Positions 44,628-53,454 of a stretch of DNA of 53,997 bases are shown one piece after another. A program made the position numbers and the translations under genes. The number at the start of each line of letters is the position of its first letter. The stretch's first letter is position 1. The DNA is from Deinococcus detaillensis. GTDB lineage: Bacteria > Deinococcota > Deinococci > Deinococcales > Deinococcaceae. The notes under the pieces are model-generated. The model did not search any database. It saw nothing but the letters and a program-made list of their open reading frames with translations, and was not told the origin of the DNA. The stretch lies in NCBI RefSeq assembly GCF_007280555.1, contig NZ_VKDB01000022.1:1-53997 (forward strand), written 5' to 3'.

Positions 44628-45686
44628 ATGAGCCGCTCTTCAATTCCTTCTAACAATGCCCGTGTATCAGTGCTAGTTCCAATGCTTAATGAGGAAAAAT
44701 ATATCCTAAGTTCTCTATTATCAATACTGAATGGTACCTACGCGGCAAATTTGATAGAAATTATCGTTATCGATGGAGGAAGTTCAGATCAATCTCTAAA
44801 TATAGTTTCCGAACTCCAGAAAAACTATAAAAATATAAAGTTAATAAACAATGCGAAACGAATTCAGGTGGCTGCTTTAAATCTAGGTTTAAGATATGCG
44901 ACGGGTGAAATAATAGTGCGCGCCGATGCTCATAGTATCTATCAATCAGATTATATAGATCTAATTATTTCTCCCATCTTAAAAGGTGAGGCTGAGAATG
45001 CTGGTGGGGCTCAAATACCTTGTGGTGATACGTACATTACTTCTGGCATAGCTCGGGCATTGGCATCTCCATTTGGAAATGGGAATGCTACATATCGGGT
45101 GGGCCGTGCATCTAAATACACGGATACAGTGTATTTAGGTGCATGGCGTAAAAGTATACTGGAAGAGATTGGTGGTTTTAATGAATTAATGGCGGTTAAT
45201 GAAGACTATGAATTGAATGTACGCCTTAGGAAGCGGGGAGGGCGAGTCTTATATATCCCACAACTACGTACAAAGTATTTTGTTCGAAAAAGCATTCTCC
45301 ACTTAGGAAAACAATACTTTAAGTATGGGAAATGGAAAATAGCAACACTATCTATACATAGAACATCGCTACATCCTCGGCAAGCGCTTGTACCTATTGC
45401 TACAGCGCTCATTATGAGCTCGCTCATTGCCTTTATTATTTCTCGTAAAAAGCACCTTATGGTACCTTCGGCTACTTATGCTTTAGGGTGCGTTTTATTT
45501 TCATTATCACCAGATTTAAAAAAATTTAATCTAAAATATTTACCGATCACACTGCTGGCATTCCCAGTGATACATTTCAGCTGGTCAGCAGGGTTTATTT
45601 CCGGTATTATAAAGTCGCCTTTACCTAGGTCACGCGAAATCAAAGGAAATGATAGGCAATATTCTGATTACCCCTTAAGTAGATGA
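44628..45686 (+). CDS. glycosyltransferase family 2 with C-terminal membrane helices
   Basis: A 352-residue enzyme. The GT-A domain (10-240) has SVLVPMLNEEKYILSSLLSI, IIVIDGGSSDQSLNIV, GEIIVRADAHSIY (D-x-D-like metal site ADA) and AVNEDYELNVRLRKRGGRVL (E-D and basic acceptor motif). Three hydrophobic segments follow between 255 and 325, as in succinoglycan ExoA. AAGGAG lies 6 nt before the ATG. It is the last gene of the AT-rich cassette; composition reverts just after the stop, where an IS3 remnant begins. Confidence 0.87.
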   Translation: MSRSSIPSNNARVSVLVPMLNEEKYILSSLLSILNGTYAANLIEIIVIDGGSSDQSLNIVSELQKNYKNIKLINNAKRIQVAALNLGLRYATGEIIVRADAHSIYQSDYIDLIISPILKGEAENAGGAQIPCGDTYITSGIARALASPFGNGNATYRVGRASKYTDTVYLGAWRKSILEEIGGFNELMAVNEDYELNVRLRKRGGRVLYIPQLRTKYFVRKSILHLGKQYFKYGKWKIATLSIHRTSLHPRQALVPIATALIMSSLIAFIISRKKHLMVPSATYALGCVLFSLSPDLKKFNLKYLPITLLAFPVIHFSWSAGFISGIIKSPLPRSREIKGNDRQYSDYPLSR

Positions 45687-45779
45687 CAGTTTCTGGGTGC
45701 AAGAGTAGACCTCTTGCGAAAGTCATGATTGGCAGGCTCGCGTAAGGTTGCAGAGGGCCGCGATCAGTTGAAATCGGAG

Positions 45780-46015
45780 AGCGAAACGACGACCTGAGCG
45801 TCAGTGTTTCACTCCTCCGCAAATGGATGAGTGTTGAGCACGAGAGTGGCCAGGCCGCATTTTCCGGTCATGGTAAGCAACTGCTGACTGCTGACCAGCA
45901 GGAGATTCGTAGGTTCCGTAAGGGGGTTGCAATCCTGCTCTGGGAGCGTGAGATCCTAAAAAAGCCACGGCCTGTCTTGAGCAGAACGGACGCCTGCCCG
46001 CTTTTTCGTAAAAGG
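45780..46015 (+). pseudogene. IS3-family OrfA remnant
   Basis: The frame reads DDLSVSVSLLRKWMSVEHES, GHGKQLLTADQQEIRRFRKG, VAILLWEREILKKPRPVLSR, matching the end of the helix-turn-helix and the coiled-coil of IS150-type OrfA proteins (R-L-R-x-E-x-x-x-L-x-x-E-R-x-I-L-K-K). The N-terminal HTH and OrfB are missing. GAGTAGACCTCTTGCGAAAG at 45703 resembles an IS end from another element. It marks the right edge of the AT-rich cassette. The rest of 45687-46120 holds no recognised gene. Confidence 0.6.
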
Positions 46016-46120
46016 GATTACTCGCTGCATGTTCTGATCATTAATCTGATCTTGGTGGGCTTGAGTCGTCGTCACTGGACTTCAGTAGACCAGATCTTCC
46101 GGATAGGCTTTTACTGGCTG

Positions 46121-46936
46121 TCAACGTGGCGAAAACTTGAGGCGGGTCACGATCAGATTCCGATCCGCCAAGGTTTGGTAATAAGGGTTCGTGATGGTTA
46201 TGGTAATGGGCAGGGCACTCACAGTCAGACTGACCGTTTGCAACTGCGCCCGGCTGATTGGTTTGCCAAGGACTTCGCCTGCCTGCACGATAATAAGCTG
46301 GGGAAAGGCTCTATTGCCCTCACGGCCCACTAGGGTAAAAGTAAGTTGACCTGGGCCGCAGGGCACCGCTGTGAGAGCTAGACCGTTAACTAGAGTCGCT
46401 ACGTTCGCTGCCGGGTACCATTTTCCCCCGGCGGCTGGCACGTCTATCTGAGGCAATACATGACAGGTCGGGCCGCTAAACCAGAAGCTTGACAGGGTCG
46501 CTATCCGAACATCCGTAAGAGTATAGTCATTAAAATAGCCTAAAATCAGACGACCCGGTTCCGAAACGTTGAGTTTCCAAGTACGTTCCTGATTGAAGGG
46601 CTGCGTATTGAGCACTTGGCCATTGAGTGCTGCGAGCAGGATTGGTTCTTCACTACCTGCCACTTCACCGTGGGCCGTAATTTCCAGCGTCCCCGCCGAG
46701 CAGAGGTCGGCTTGCAACCAAGAGGTACTCAGAAAGCGGTAAGTTTCATTTTGAATAATAAGATTATCCTTGCCGCTCTGATAGCCCACCTCAAATTTCG
46801 GCGGCTTGGTGCAGTGCAGGATCGAGGGTGGAATCACTAGGAGTGGCTGAGTAGTCAGGCGGCGGGCCACTTCACCCAGCCAGCCCGCCGCGACTAGGGG
46901 GATGCTAATTAGCAGAGCCTTCCTATACAAGTTCAT
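46121..46936 (-). CDS. membrane-anchored protein of unknown function, partner of the polymerase
   Basis: A 271-residue protein starting at ATG 46936, which overlaps the upstream polymerase stop (ATGA). One hydrophobic segment (about 8-22, LISIPLVAAGWLGEVA) anchors or exports it. The rest is beta-rich with Cys residues (ILHCTKPPK, ADLCSAG, GPTCHVL, AVPCGPG) and resembles two carbohydrate-binding-like sandwiches, for example YFNDYTLTDVRIATLSSFWF. No family was recognised. Coupling to the polymerase suggests a periplasmic role in polysaccharide handling. Its 3' end lies close to the IS3 remnant. Confidence 0.6.
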   Translation of the reverse strand: MNLYRKALLISIPLVAAGWLGEVARRLTTQPLLVIPPSILHCTKPPKFEVGYQSGKDNLIIQNETYRFLSTSWLQADLCSAGTLEITAHGEVAGSEEPILLAALNGQVLNTQPFNQERTWKLNVSEPGRLILGYFNDYTLTDVRIATLSSFWFSGPTCHVLPQIDVPAAGGKWYPAANVATLVNGLALTAVPCGPGQLTFTLVGREGNRAFPQLIIVQAGEVLGKPISRAQLQTVSLTVSALPITITITNPYYQTLADRNLIVTRLKFSPR

Positions 46937-48507
46937 GGCTGCCACTTCACGATCCAACTCCGTTGGGCCAAGGGCATCGGGCGTAGCGTCGAGTCACTGG
47001 GATAGAGCAGCAGTTCCAGACGCTGACTTGGCTGAGCGTACAGATCCTGTTTGAAAGTAAGTAACGGCGCTACGAGCCCAGCCTGAACATTGATCGGCAT
47101 GCCGATCAGGTAAGTGCAACTCTTGAGGCAAGTTCGCAATTCAGTGCGATACCTGCCCGGCGGCAAATCGAATTGAACATAGAAGCTATATTTCTGAGTT
47201 GTTTTGACCGTGGTAGGCGCGATTAGAGTGGTTATCTTATAAATCGGATTGGGCGGCGGCATCTTCAGGGAAGCCAGCAGCGGCACTGATAAGACTATCA
47301 TCAAGCCTGCCGCCGTCAGGCTCGCTGGCCAGCCGAGCAACGGCCAGCGGGTTGCCGAGACGTCGTTGGGCAACTGGGCTAGCACCGCTCCGACCATCAC
47401 CCAGAAGACCTCAGCCACCCCCGGACTTGGCACAAGAAGGGTGTTGTCTGTGGCAGTGGCCAGTAACAGCCCAAAGATAACGGCCACACCTAATGGATCG
47501 CGTACCCATACGGCACTCACGGCTACCATGCCAAGAAGGGAAAACAGCCCTAGTAAGCCCAGCGGGCCAGTTTCAGCTAACTGCTGCAAAGTTACGTTGT
47601 GAGCAATCAGCCAAGGATAACCTAGGTGACTGATCAGATCGGAACACGGCGCACCAGTACCTTCGGGCGCAGGCCACAGCAGGCACTGGCCTCCCGGCGG
47701 CGCGAAGCGTGCGCCCAAGCGGTAGCTTCCCACACCCGCAAGCGGCGCACTTTGAATCACTGAAATTGCGTTCCACCACACTATGTCCCGGCCTGACGTG
47801 TCGGTTCTGAGCAGCCGTGTCACTGACTGAATATCAAGGCGCTGGGCCGCATACAAGCCGCTGCCCAGCAGCACCAGACCCAAGAGCAGGTTTATGGCAA
47901 TTTGCCAGCGCAGCCGCACCAGAAAGCCCAACAGTGCGCCCAGACCAGCCGCCGCCAGCCCACCTCGACTGCCAGAGAGCAGCATGATAGAGATAGCGAC
48001 CACGCCCAGCGGTACACGCCACCACCAACGCCCACCCGCGAACAGCGCCCACCACAAGCCGAACGCCCCCGTCAGTCCCAGGGTGATCGAGGTCATATAG
48101 GGATGAAAGAGCCGCTGCTGAGTCAGCTCCGGCGTGCCCAGCCCGCTGTAAAGGAGGGCAGTAGCGTAGACCGCCACCAGGCCCCAGGCCAAGCCACGCA
48201 GCCAGGGCGTACCCGACAGCGCCAGGCCCGTCCCAATCAAGCCGAACATCAAGAGCGTGCGAGCTAGGGCCAGGATAGTGGCCAGCAGCGGCTCGGGCGA
48301 CAGCAGGGCCGGGAGTTGCTGGCTAAGTGCGTAGCCGCCCAACACCCACCACAGCGGGCGGGGCAGGTGGCGAAGTTTTGGCAGGGCCAGCAGGGCGAGC
48401 GGGGAAAGCACGTAAAGCGGTACCAACACGGCCCACCAGACCCGCCATCCCAGCGCAGGTGCGGGCCGTTGAGTGGATTCGGTTGCAAGTGGCGTGTGTG
48501 ATGACAA
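46933..48507 (-). CDS. second O-antigen polymerase/ligase-like membrane protein
   Basis: A 524-residue protein with 10-12 membrane helices. MLLSGSRGGLAAAGLGALLG is the conserved S-G-S-R-G-G segment of Wzy/WaaL proteins; TDTSGRDIVWWNAISVIQSA, PLAGVGSYRLG and AHNVTLQQLAETGPLGLLGL complete the Wzy_C signature with its essential His. The C-terminal 110 residues form an extra periplasmic beta domain (FYVQFDLPPGRYRTELRTC). AGGAG lies 5 nt before TTG 48507; GTG 48513 lies too close to that site. It is GC-rich, unlike the other polymerase at 40000, so it is probably native. Confidence 0.83.
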   Translation of the reverse strand: MSSHTPLATESTQRPAPALGWRVWWAVLVPLYVLSPLALLALPKLRHLPRPLWWVLGGYALSQQLPALLSPEPLLATILALARTLLMFGLIGTGLALSGTPWLRGLAWGLVAVYATALLYSGLGTPELTQQRLFHPYMTSITLGLTGAFGLWWALFAGGRWWWRVPLGVVAISIMLLSGSRGGLAAAGLGALLGFLVRLRWQIAINLLLGLVLLGSGLYAAQRLDIQSVTRLLRTDTSGRDIVWWNAISVIQSAPLAGVGSYRLGARFAPPGGQCLLWPAPEGTGAPCSDLISHLGYPWLIAHNVTLQQLAETGPLGLLGLFSLLGMVAVSAVWVRDPLGVAVIFGLLLATATDNTLLVPSPGVAEVFWVMVGAVLAQLPNDVSATRWPLLGWPASLTAAGLMIVLSVPLLASLKMPPPNPIYKITTLIAPTTVKTTQKYSFYVQFDLPPGRYRTELRTCLKSCTYLIGMPINVQAGLVAPLLTFKQDLYAQPSQRLELLLYPSDSTLRPMPLAQRSWIVKWQP

Positions 48508-48741
48508 ACTCACTCCTGTTAGGTAGGTTCCTTGACGACGTCTATATTGATCGCATAAATAACCAGCGGGTGGAAAGCGAGTGAGATACTCCCCAAAAAT
48601 TGGTTTGGGTTAGAACAGAGCCTCCGGTGGGCGTGGGGTGTCTTGCAAAGTCAAGTAGTGCCGCAGTGTTAGTGCCGGGATCCAGGCAACTTCCATTCCC
48701 TTCGGTGGCTGGCCGTTGCCGCTTGCCACTGATTCTTCGGT

Positions 48742-50361
48742 TCATTTCTGCGGTAACTCCGCGTAATTGTACCCATAGTAATAGCTCTGCTCCGAGCGAG
48801 GCACTTTGTTGATTACTGTACCGAGCAGCTTGACCCCATTTTGCTGGGCAATCTGCTGCACCCGCTCCAACTCATCCAAGCTGGTTTCACCCGACTCGAC
48901 GACCAGAATGACGCCGTCAGTGCTGATGGCCAACTTGAGGGTCTCAGCCAGCGCCAGAATCGGCGGCGTGTCAATGATGACAAGGTCGTAGGCGCTGGCC
49001 CAGCGGTGCAACAGCCCGGCCAGATCGGGTCGATTGAGCAGTTGCTGGCTCTGTCGACTGGCTTGCCCGGCGGGCAGCAGGTCGACGTTCGGGTACGCCG
49101 GGTCGTGAACCGCGCATGCCAGCTCAGGATGCTGCAAGGCGAACGGCAAGGTGGCTTGCACGGCGCTCAGGTCGGCCTGTGCTCCCGGCAGCGGCACGAT
49201 CTGAGTACTGGCCATATTCCAGAGCCGGTGTTGGGTAGGGCGGTGCAGATCGGCGTCGATCAGCAGCACCCTCTTGCCTTCATCGGCGAAGCTGGCACTT
49301 AGAGTGGCCGCCAGACTGCTCTTGCCCGCGCCGGGGCGGCTGCTGGTGATGGCCAGAATCTTGACCTGCTCACCGCCCACACTGCTGAGGTTGATTCGCA
49401 GAAAGCCCAGCGACTCGTAGAGGCGACCCGACCGGCTGGCCCGTAGCATCCCGCCGCCTAAATCACGCCGACCTATAAGCGGCACCTGTCCCAGCAGCGG
49501 CAGCCCCAACGGCATCAGATCGGCGGCGCTGTTCACCCGTCCACGCAGTGAGCTGAGCAGCAGGGTCAGGCCGCTGGCGGCAAATAAGGTCAGCAGGGCC
49601 GCCAGCGCCGCATTGCGGGTGGGTCGGGGAGCGACGGGCGTCACTGGGTCGCTTGGATCGGCTCCCGGCGAGAGGGTGCCGCTGGAGGTTTGCTCCAGTA
49701 CCGCCACTTGCGAGAGGTTTTGCAGCAAGGTTCCGCGTGCCGCTGTCAGGCTCAGGCCGTCGGGGCTGCCCGCCGGCACGCTCGCAATCCGGATATCGAG
49801 GGCCTTGAGCTGCGCGTCGATGTTGCGCCGGGCGTTGGCCACCCCGCGCTGAGCACGCGCGCCGTCCCAGCCCAGCAGAGCGTTCACGGTGGCCCCGGCC
49901 AGCACGCGGGCGGCCCTGGGCGTCCCAGCTTGGGCCACGATCTCGTAGACGCCGCGCTGCTGAGTATCGAGGCGCGAGTTCACCTTGATCATGCTGGTGT
50001 TGCCGGTGTTGAGGCTCGCCTGTAAGCCCGCCTGAATCTGCTCTGTGGGTTTGGAGCCGAGTTGGGCCGCCGTCACGCTTTGCATGATCGCCTTTGTCAC
50101 ACTGCCGGAGCGCAGGGCCTCGTCGAGCGCACCCTGCGGCAGTGGCGGAGCAGTGACCAGAGTGTTATTGACCACCTGATTGCCCACGTTGCTGAATAGA
50201 CTGATGATGCTGCTGCGTGACTCGTAGATGGGCGCTTGCGAACGCGACACCAAGTAGGTGCCCGCGCCGACCAGCACCGTCGCCCCCAGAATTGGCAGCA
50301 GGCTGCGGCGCAGAGTGCTGAACACCTGCAAAAGATTGATGTCGTCGTTGGCTTTAGTCAT
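48742..50361 (-). CDS. Wzz/BY-kinase fusion (polysaccharide co-polymerase tyrosine kinase)
   Basis: A 539-residue inner-membrane protein. Two membrane helices (about 20-38 and 252-270) bracket a periplasmic Wzz-like chain-length domain. The cytoplasmic kinase has Walker A SSRPGAGKSS (340-349), Walker A' LLIDADLHRP (366-375) and Walker B LVIIDTPP. The C-terminus ends in a Tyr cluster (SYYYGYNYAE), the autophosphorylation site. Such kinases control chain length and export of capsule or exopolysaccharide. The 228-bp gap to the polymerase gene shows no clear terminator, so the three minus-strand genes may be one unit. Confidence 0.9.
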   Translation of the reverse strand: MTKANDDINLLQVFSTLRRSLLPILGATVLVGAGTYLVSRSQAPIYESRSSIISLFSNVGNQVVNNTLVTAPPLPQGALDEALRSGSVTKAIMQSVTAAQLGSKPTEQIQAGLQASLNTGNTSMIKVNSRLDTQQRGVYEIVAQAGTPRAARVLAGATVNALLGWDGARAQRGVANARRNIDAQLKALDIRIASVPAGSPDGLSLTAARGTLLQNLSQVAVLEQTSSGTLSPGADPSDPVTPVAPRPTRNAALAALLTLFAASGLTLLLSSLRGRVNSAADLMPLGLPLLGQVPLIGRRDLGGGMLRASRSGRLYESLGFLRINLSSVGGEQVKILAITSSRPGAGKSSLAATLSASFADEGKRVLLIDADLHRPTQHRLWNMASTQIVPLPGAQADLSAVQATLPFALQHPELACAVHDPAYPNVDLLPAGQASRQSQQLLNRPDLAGLLHRWASAYDLVIIDTPPILALAETLKLAISTDGVILVVESGETSLDELERVQQIAQQNGVKLLGTVINKVPRSEQSYYYGYNYAELPQK

Positions 50362-50896
50362 TCAAACCTCTAAGAAAGCTCGGTAAAGTGCTGCGGTTTA
50401 GATACTAAAGTGGTGCAGCGTGACAGTGACGGAGATCGGGAGGCCAACATCAGACATCTGCTTGCTGCGTCGGGGTCTGTCAGTAGGGCTGCCCGGCGCT
50501 GAATTTGTTGAGGTTCTGATTTTACACTCAGCAAAGGCGATCCCAATTTATGTTCGGCGCAGATGCAAAGCGTTGGGTTTGATCAGGCAATCAGTTTAGC
50601 GAATTTGCCTGCGACTATGTGCATACGAATGGAGGAGTGATATTGCTATGACACCGCCGTCGAGATTCTTCTCCTCCAAATTTAGCGACCACAACTCGAA
50701 AGTTCCTTAAATCCTTGCACTGGGGTTGGGTCACGTCCGATGAGGAAGACTCGGGCGGCTCCAGAAAATGATGCTTCTCTGATATGATGATTTTTAAGCT
50801 TTTTAAAAAAAACATAATCATCATATCATCATAGGCGACTTGTCTAGATAAGCTGAACGCGTGTCAGACACCTCTTTTAGCTTCAGAGGGCTGATT
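50362..50896. other. intergenic region leading into the second origin
   Basis: No gene was recognised in this 535-bp stretch. It gives room for the BY-kinase promoter on the minus strand and becomes AT-rich after about 50770, where an inverted repeat lies next to the iterons. Confidence 0.5.
50781..50827. repeat. AT-rich inverted repeat beside the second iteron array
   Basis: GATATGATGATT (50781-50792) and AATCATCATATC (50816-50827) are perfect 12-bp arms around 23 A/T-rich bases. It may be an unwinding element, a protein-binding site or a terminator. Its place 70 nt before the iterons favours an origin role. Confidence 0.5.
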
Positions 50897-51172
50897 TTCC
50901 CCCCAAACTTTACGAACACCCGCTCAATTTGCTCTGAAAGCGGCCTCGGAAGTCTGAAAACTGAAAATGACGTCCCACACGTCATTTTCCAAAATTTCCC
51001 CCAAACTTTACGAACGGCTGAGAATATTTCCCCCCAAACTTTACGAACAAAAAAGGCTTATTTCCCCCAAACTTTACGAACGACCGGAAAAAAGTAGAAA
51101 ATAACGTCTCAGAGAGGGAATATCCAGGTTTTCCGGACATTCGACTCAAGGTTTCCCCCAAACTTTACGAAT
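50897..51172. repeat. second iteron array (five copies)
   Basis: CCCCCAAACTTTACGAAC, usually preceded by TT and with 5 or 6 Cs, occurs at 50897-50917, 50996-51015, 51028-51048, 51062-51081 and 51152-51172. Copies 2-4 are spaced 32-34 nt; copies 1 and 5 are about 90-100 nt away. On the other strand each reads TCGTAAAGTTTGGGGG, close to the first array's CCGTAATACTTGGGGG. It is a strong candidate for a replication origin. Confidence 0.85.
50963..50989. promoter_or_regulatory. palindrome between iterons
   Basis: GAAAATGACGT and ACGTCATTTTC are perfect 11-bp arms around CCCAC, located between iterons 1 and 2. It could bind a partition or replication regulator. Confidence 0.5.
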
Positions 51173-51456
51173 CGGTTCCAGGGAGCAGGGCCAGTACGGC
51201 AGCGGCTCTCTCCGGCGCACTGAGCGGCAGGGTCCGTGCCAGCGTTTGAATCACCTGGGGCACCGAGAGTTGGCCGTTCAGGACGGCGGCGCGCAGTTGA
51301 TCGCCCATCATCACCGTCAAATGCGGCGTCATTCCGCTGAAGCTGAGCTGACGCTCGAGATGCTCGGCTTGCTTCTCTCTGGGCAGGCTTTGAAATAAGG
51401 ACGTAACTACTGCCCGAAAGCGTATTGAGATCAACCAACTCTGCGGTGCGCTTCAT
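51165..51456 (-). pseudogene. small gene next to the iterons, possibly frameshifted
   Basis: ATG 51456 opens a frame reading MKRTAELVDLNTLSG that then loses protein-like character. A shift near 51410 gives AVVTSLFQSLPREKQAEHLE, RQLSFSGMTPHLTVMMGDQL, RAAVLNGQLSVPQVIQTLAR and ends ALLPGTDS at a TAA that lies inside iteron 5. The helical C-terminal part looks real. A TTG start at 51434 would allow an intact 89-residue protein instead. No family was recognised; the position suggests a copy-control or replication accessory role. Confidence 0.45.
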
Positions 51457-51583
51457 GGCGCAAAGACAAGCTCCAGAACTTTTATACCGCTAAGCGAAAT
51501 CTGCCCTCCAGCCCTTCAGGCATTCCCCTTGTGCAACGTCCTCGAAGGGTAGCCCTCAACTGGTTGTGATTCACCGCACACGC

Positions 51584-52816
51584 TCACAGCAGCAGCCCGC
51601 CCATCAGTGCTGAGAGAGCCACGACCAGCCACGGCGGCAACTTCGCGTATTCCAGCAAGGCGAACGCGCCCAGAACCAACGCAAAATCAAGGGGTGTCGC
51701 CACAGCGGCGGTAAACACGGGCGTGTACAGCGCCGCCAGCAAAATGCCGACTACACCGGCATTCACGCCGCGCAGCGCCGACTGCACAGTGGGCCGGGTA
51801 CGCAGGGCATTCCAGAACGGCAGGGCACCCGCCACCAGCAAAAATGACGGCAGGAAGATCGCCACCGAGGCCACGGCTGCCGCGACGAAGCGGTTGAGTC
51901 CCACCTGGCTGACCGCACCCAGATAGGCGCTGAAGGTAAAGAGTGGGCCAGGCACCGCTTGCGTAGCACCGTACCCGGCGAGGAAGGCGTCACGGGTGAC
52001 CCAACCGGGCGGAACCACTTCCGCTTCCAGGAGTGGCAGCACGACGTGTCCGCCGCCGAAGACCAGTGAACCCGCGCGGTAAAAGCTGTCAAAGACACTG
52101 AGAAACGGTCCGCCCACAGTCTGCCGCAACAGGGGTAGACCCACCAGCAACAAGCCGAACAGCCCCAGAAAGGCCCCACCGAGGCGGCGGGACAGGGCCA
52201 GCGGCAATTCTGCGCCCCCGACCAGCCCCGCACCAGGCAGGAAGCGCCAGCCGATCAGACCCGCTGCCAGAATGACCAGGACTTGAATGAAGGTGGTGGG
52301 CAACAGCAAGACGGTGATGGCGGCACCCAGGGCCAGCGCGGCACGTGCGCGGTCCGGCGTCAGTGTTTTTGCCATGCCCAGCACAGCCCGCGCCACCACT
52401 GCCACGGCCACGATTTTCAGGCCTTGAAGCCAGCCCGCGTTCCCGAGGTCACCCACGGCAGTCACGCCCAGGGCAAACACCACCAAGACGATGGCGCTGG
52501 GCAGGGTGAAACCCAGCCAGGCGGCCAGTGCTCCCCACAGCCCTGCCCGGCTGATCCCGAGCGCCATCCCGACCTGACTGCTGGCGGGTCCAGGCAGAAA
52601 CTGACACAGAGCGACCAGATCAGCGTAGTTGTGCTCGTCAAGCCAGCGGCGGCGGTGAACAAATTCCTCACGGAAGTAGCCCAGATGCGCGACTGGGCCG
52701 CCAAAACTGGTCAGACCCAGGCGGGTGAAAACCAGCAGAACCTCTAGGAAGTGCGAACGGGGAGGCAGTGGTGGAGCGGTGCCGGGTTTGAGCGGGGCGT
52801 GGGGAGCGTTCGTCAC
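51584..52816 (-). CDS. chrA: chromate transporter (ChrA, two-domain)
   Basis: A 410-residue membrane protein of the CHR family, which exports chromate. Each half carries the family motifs: LGLTSFGGPVAHLGYFREEF with CQFLPGPASSQ in the first, and FRAGSLVFGGGHVVLPLL-like YRAGSLVFGGGHVVLPLLEA with TQAVPGPLFTFSAYLG in the second. It has about 10-12 helices, the usual length. GAGGAG lies 6 nt before the GTG start. It stands alone, with no ChrB or other resistance gene in the window. Substrate follows the family; some CHR proteins transport other oxyanions. Confidence 0.9.
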   Translation of the reverse strand: MTNAPHAPLKPGTAPPLPPRSHFLEVLLVFTRLGLTSFGGPVAHLGYFREEFVHRRRWLDEHNYADLVALCQFLPGPASSQVGMALGISRAGLWGALAAWLGFTLPSAIVLVVFALGVTAVGDLGNAGWLQGLKIVAVAVVARAVLGMAKTLTPDRARAALALGAAITVLLLPTTFIQVLVILAAGLIGWRFLPGAGLVGGAELPLALSRRLGGAFLGLFGLLLVGLPLLRQTVGGPFLSVFDSFYRAGSLVFGGGHVVLPLLEAEVVPPGWVTRDAFLAGYGATQAVPGPLFTFSAYLGAVSQVGLNRFVAAAVASVAIFLPSFLLVAGALPFWNALRTRPTVQSALRGVNAGVVGILLAALYTPVFTAAVATPLDFALVLGAFALLEYAKLPPWLVVALSALMGGLLL

Positions 52817-52929
52817 GTGTTCTCCTCGGGAGCGTCCAGAGGGTGGGAAGGGTCTTACTCAAGCGCTTCGTGGGTTAAACGATTTGATGTCAGGCTTTTC
52901 GGAGTGAATCCCAGCACTGCGCGGCGAGC

Positions 52930-53262
52930 ATGTCATCCTTGCGAATTTTTGACTTCGCTACCAATGTCGAGATCAAAGAATTTTAAACCGCCAAAGAAAA
53001 AAGCACATGCCAGCACGGCCTTCCCAGCTTGAGCAAGCAGGTCGTGCTGCACCTGGCCCCCACCGCCTACCGCTTTGAAAAGCGGTTGAGTTCCTCGCCC
53101 GCCAGGAACTGCGGCAATCGATGCTCGCGTTTTGGCTTCTCCAGCTTGAGTTTCTTGTGGGCCTACTGGCAGATGTGGGTGAACTCGTCGTAACTCAGCC
53201 GTTTCTTGCAGGCGAGTCGGACGAGCTGGGCGACAACTTCGGATATCGCCTTTTGATCTGAC
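52930..53262 (-). pseudogene. tyrosine recombinase, N-terminal remnant
   Basis: From ATG 53262 the minus strand reads SDQKAISEVVAQLVRLACKK, RLSYDEFTHICQ-stop-AHKKLKLEKPKREHRLPQFL and AGEELNRFSKR-stop, then a shifted frame LACAFFFGGLKFFDLDIGSE. This is the SAM-like core-binding domain and the start of the catalytic domain of a XerC-type integrase, with two stops and at least one shift. The catalytic R-H-x-x-R-Y residues are gone. The rest of 52817-53454 shows no other gene. Confidence 0.6.
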
Positions 53263-53454
53263 ATGCTGCAATGTGTGGAGTTTGGGGGCGGAATGTCGGC
53301 TCAGCAAGCCCTTTTTGGGGCAAAACATTTCGTGTTGTGTCTTTTTTTTCTGCATCGCTCCTTCTGTAAAAGGGGAGAAGCTGGCGGTTCTGCCCTTTCG
53401 TGGCGCACGGAAGGCAGGGATAATCTGATCTTCAGAATTCTTCCTGCGCTGTTT

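Noticed and set aside
50897..51172. Possible CRISPR array or promoter repeats in the second array
   Set aside because: Units of about 20 nt with irregular gaps (11 to 80 nt) and no cas genes fit iterons, not CRISPR. A short plus frame across them (50861-51097) only reads the repeats.
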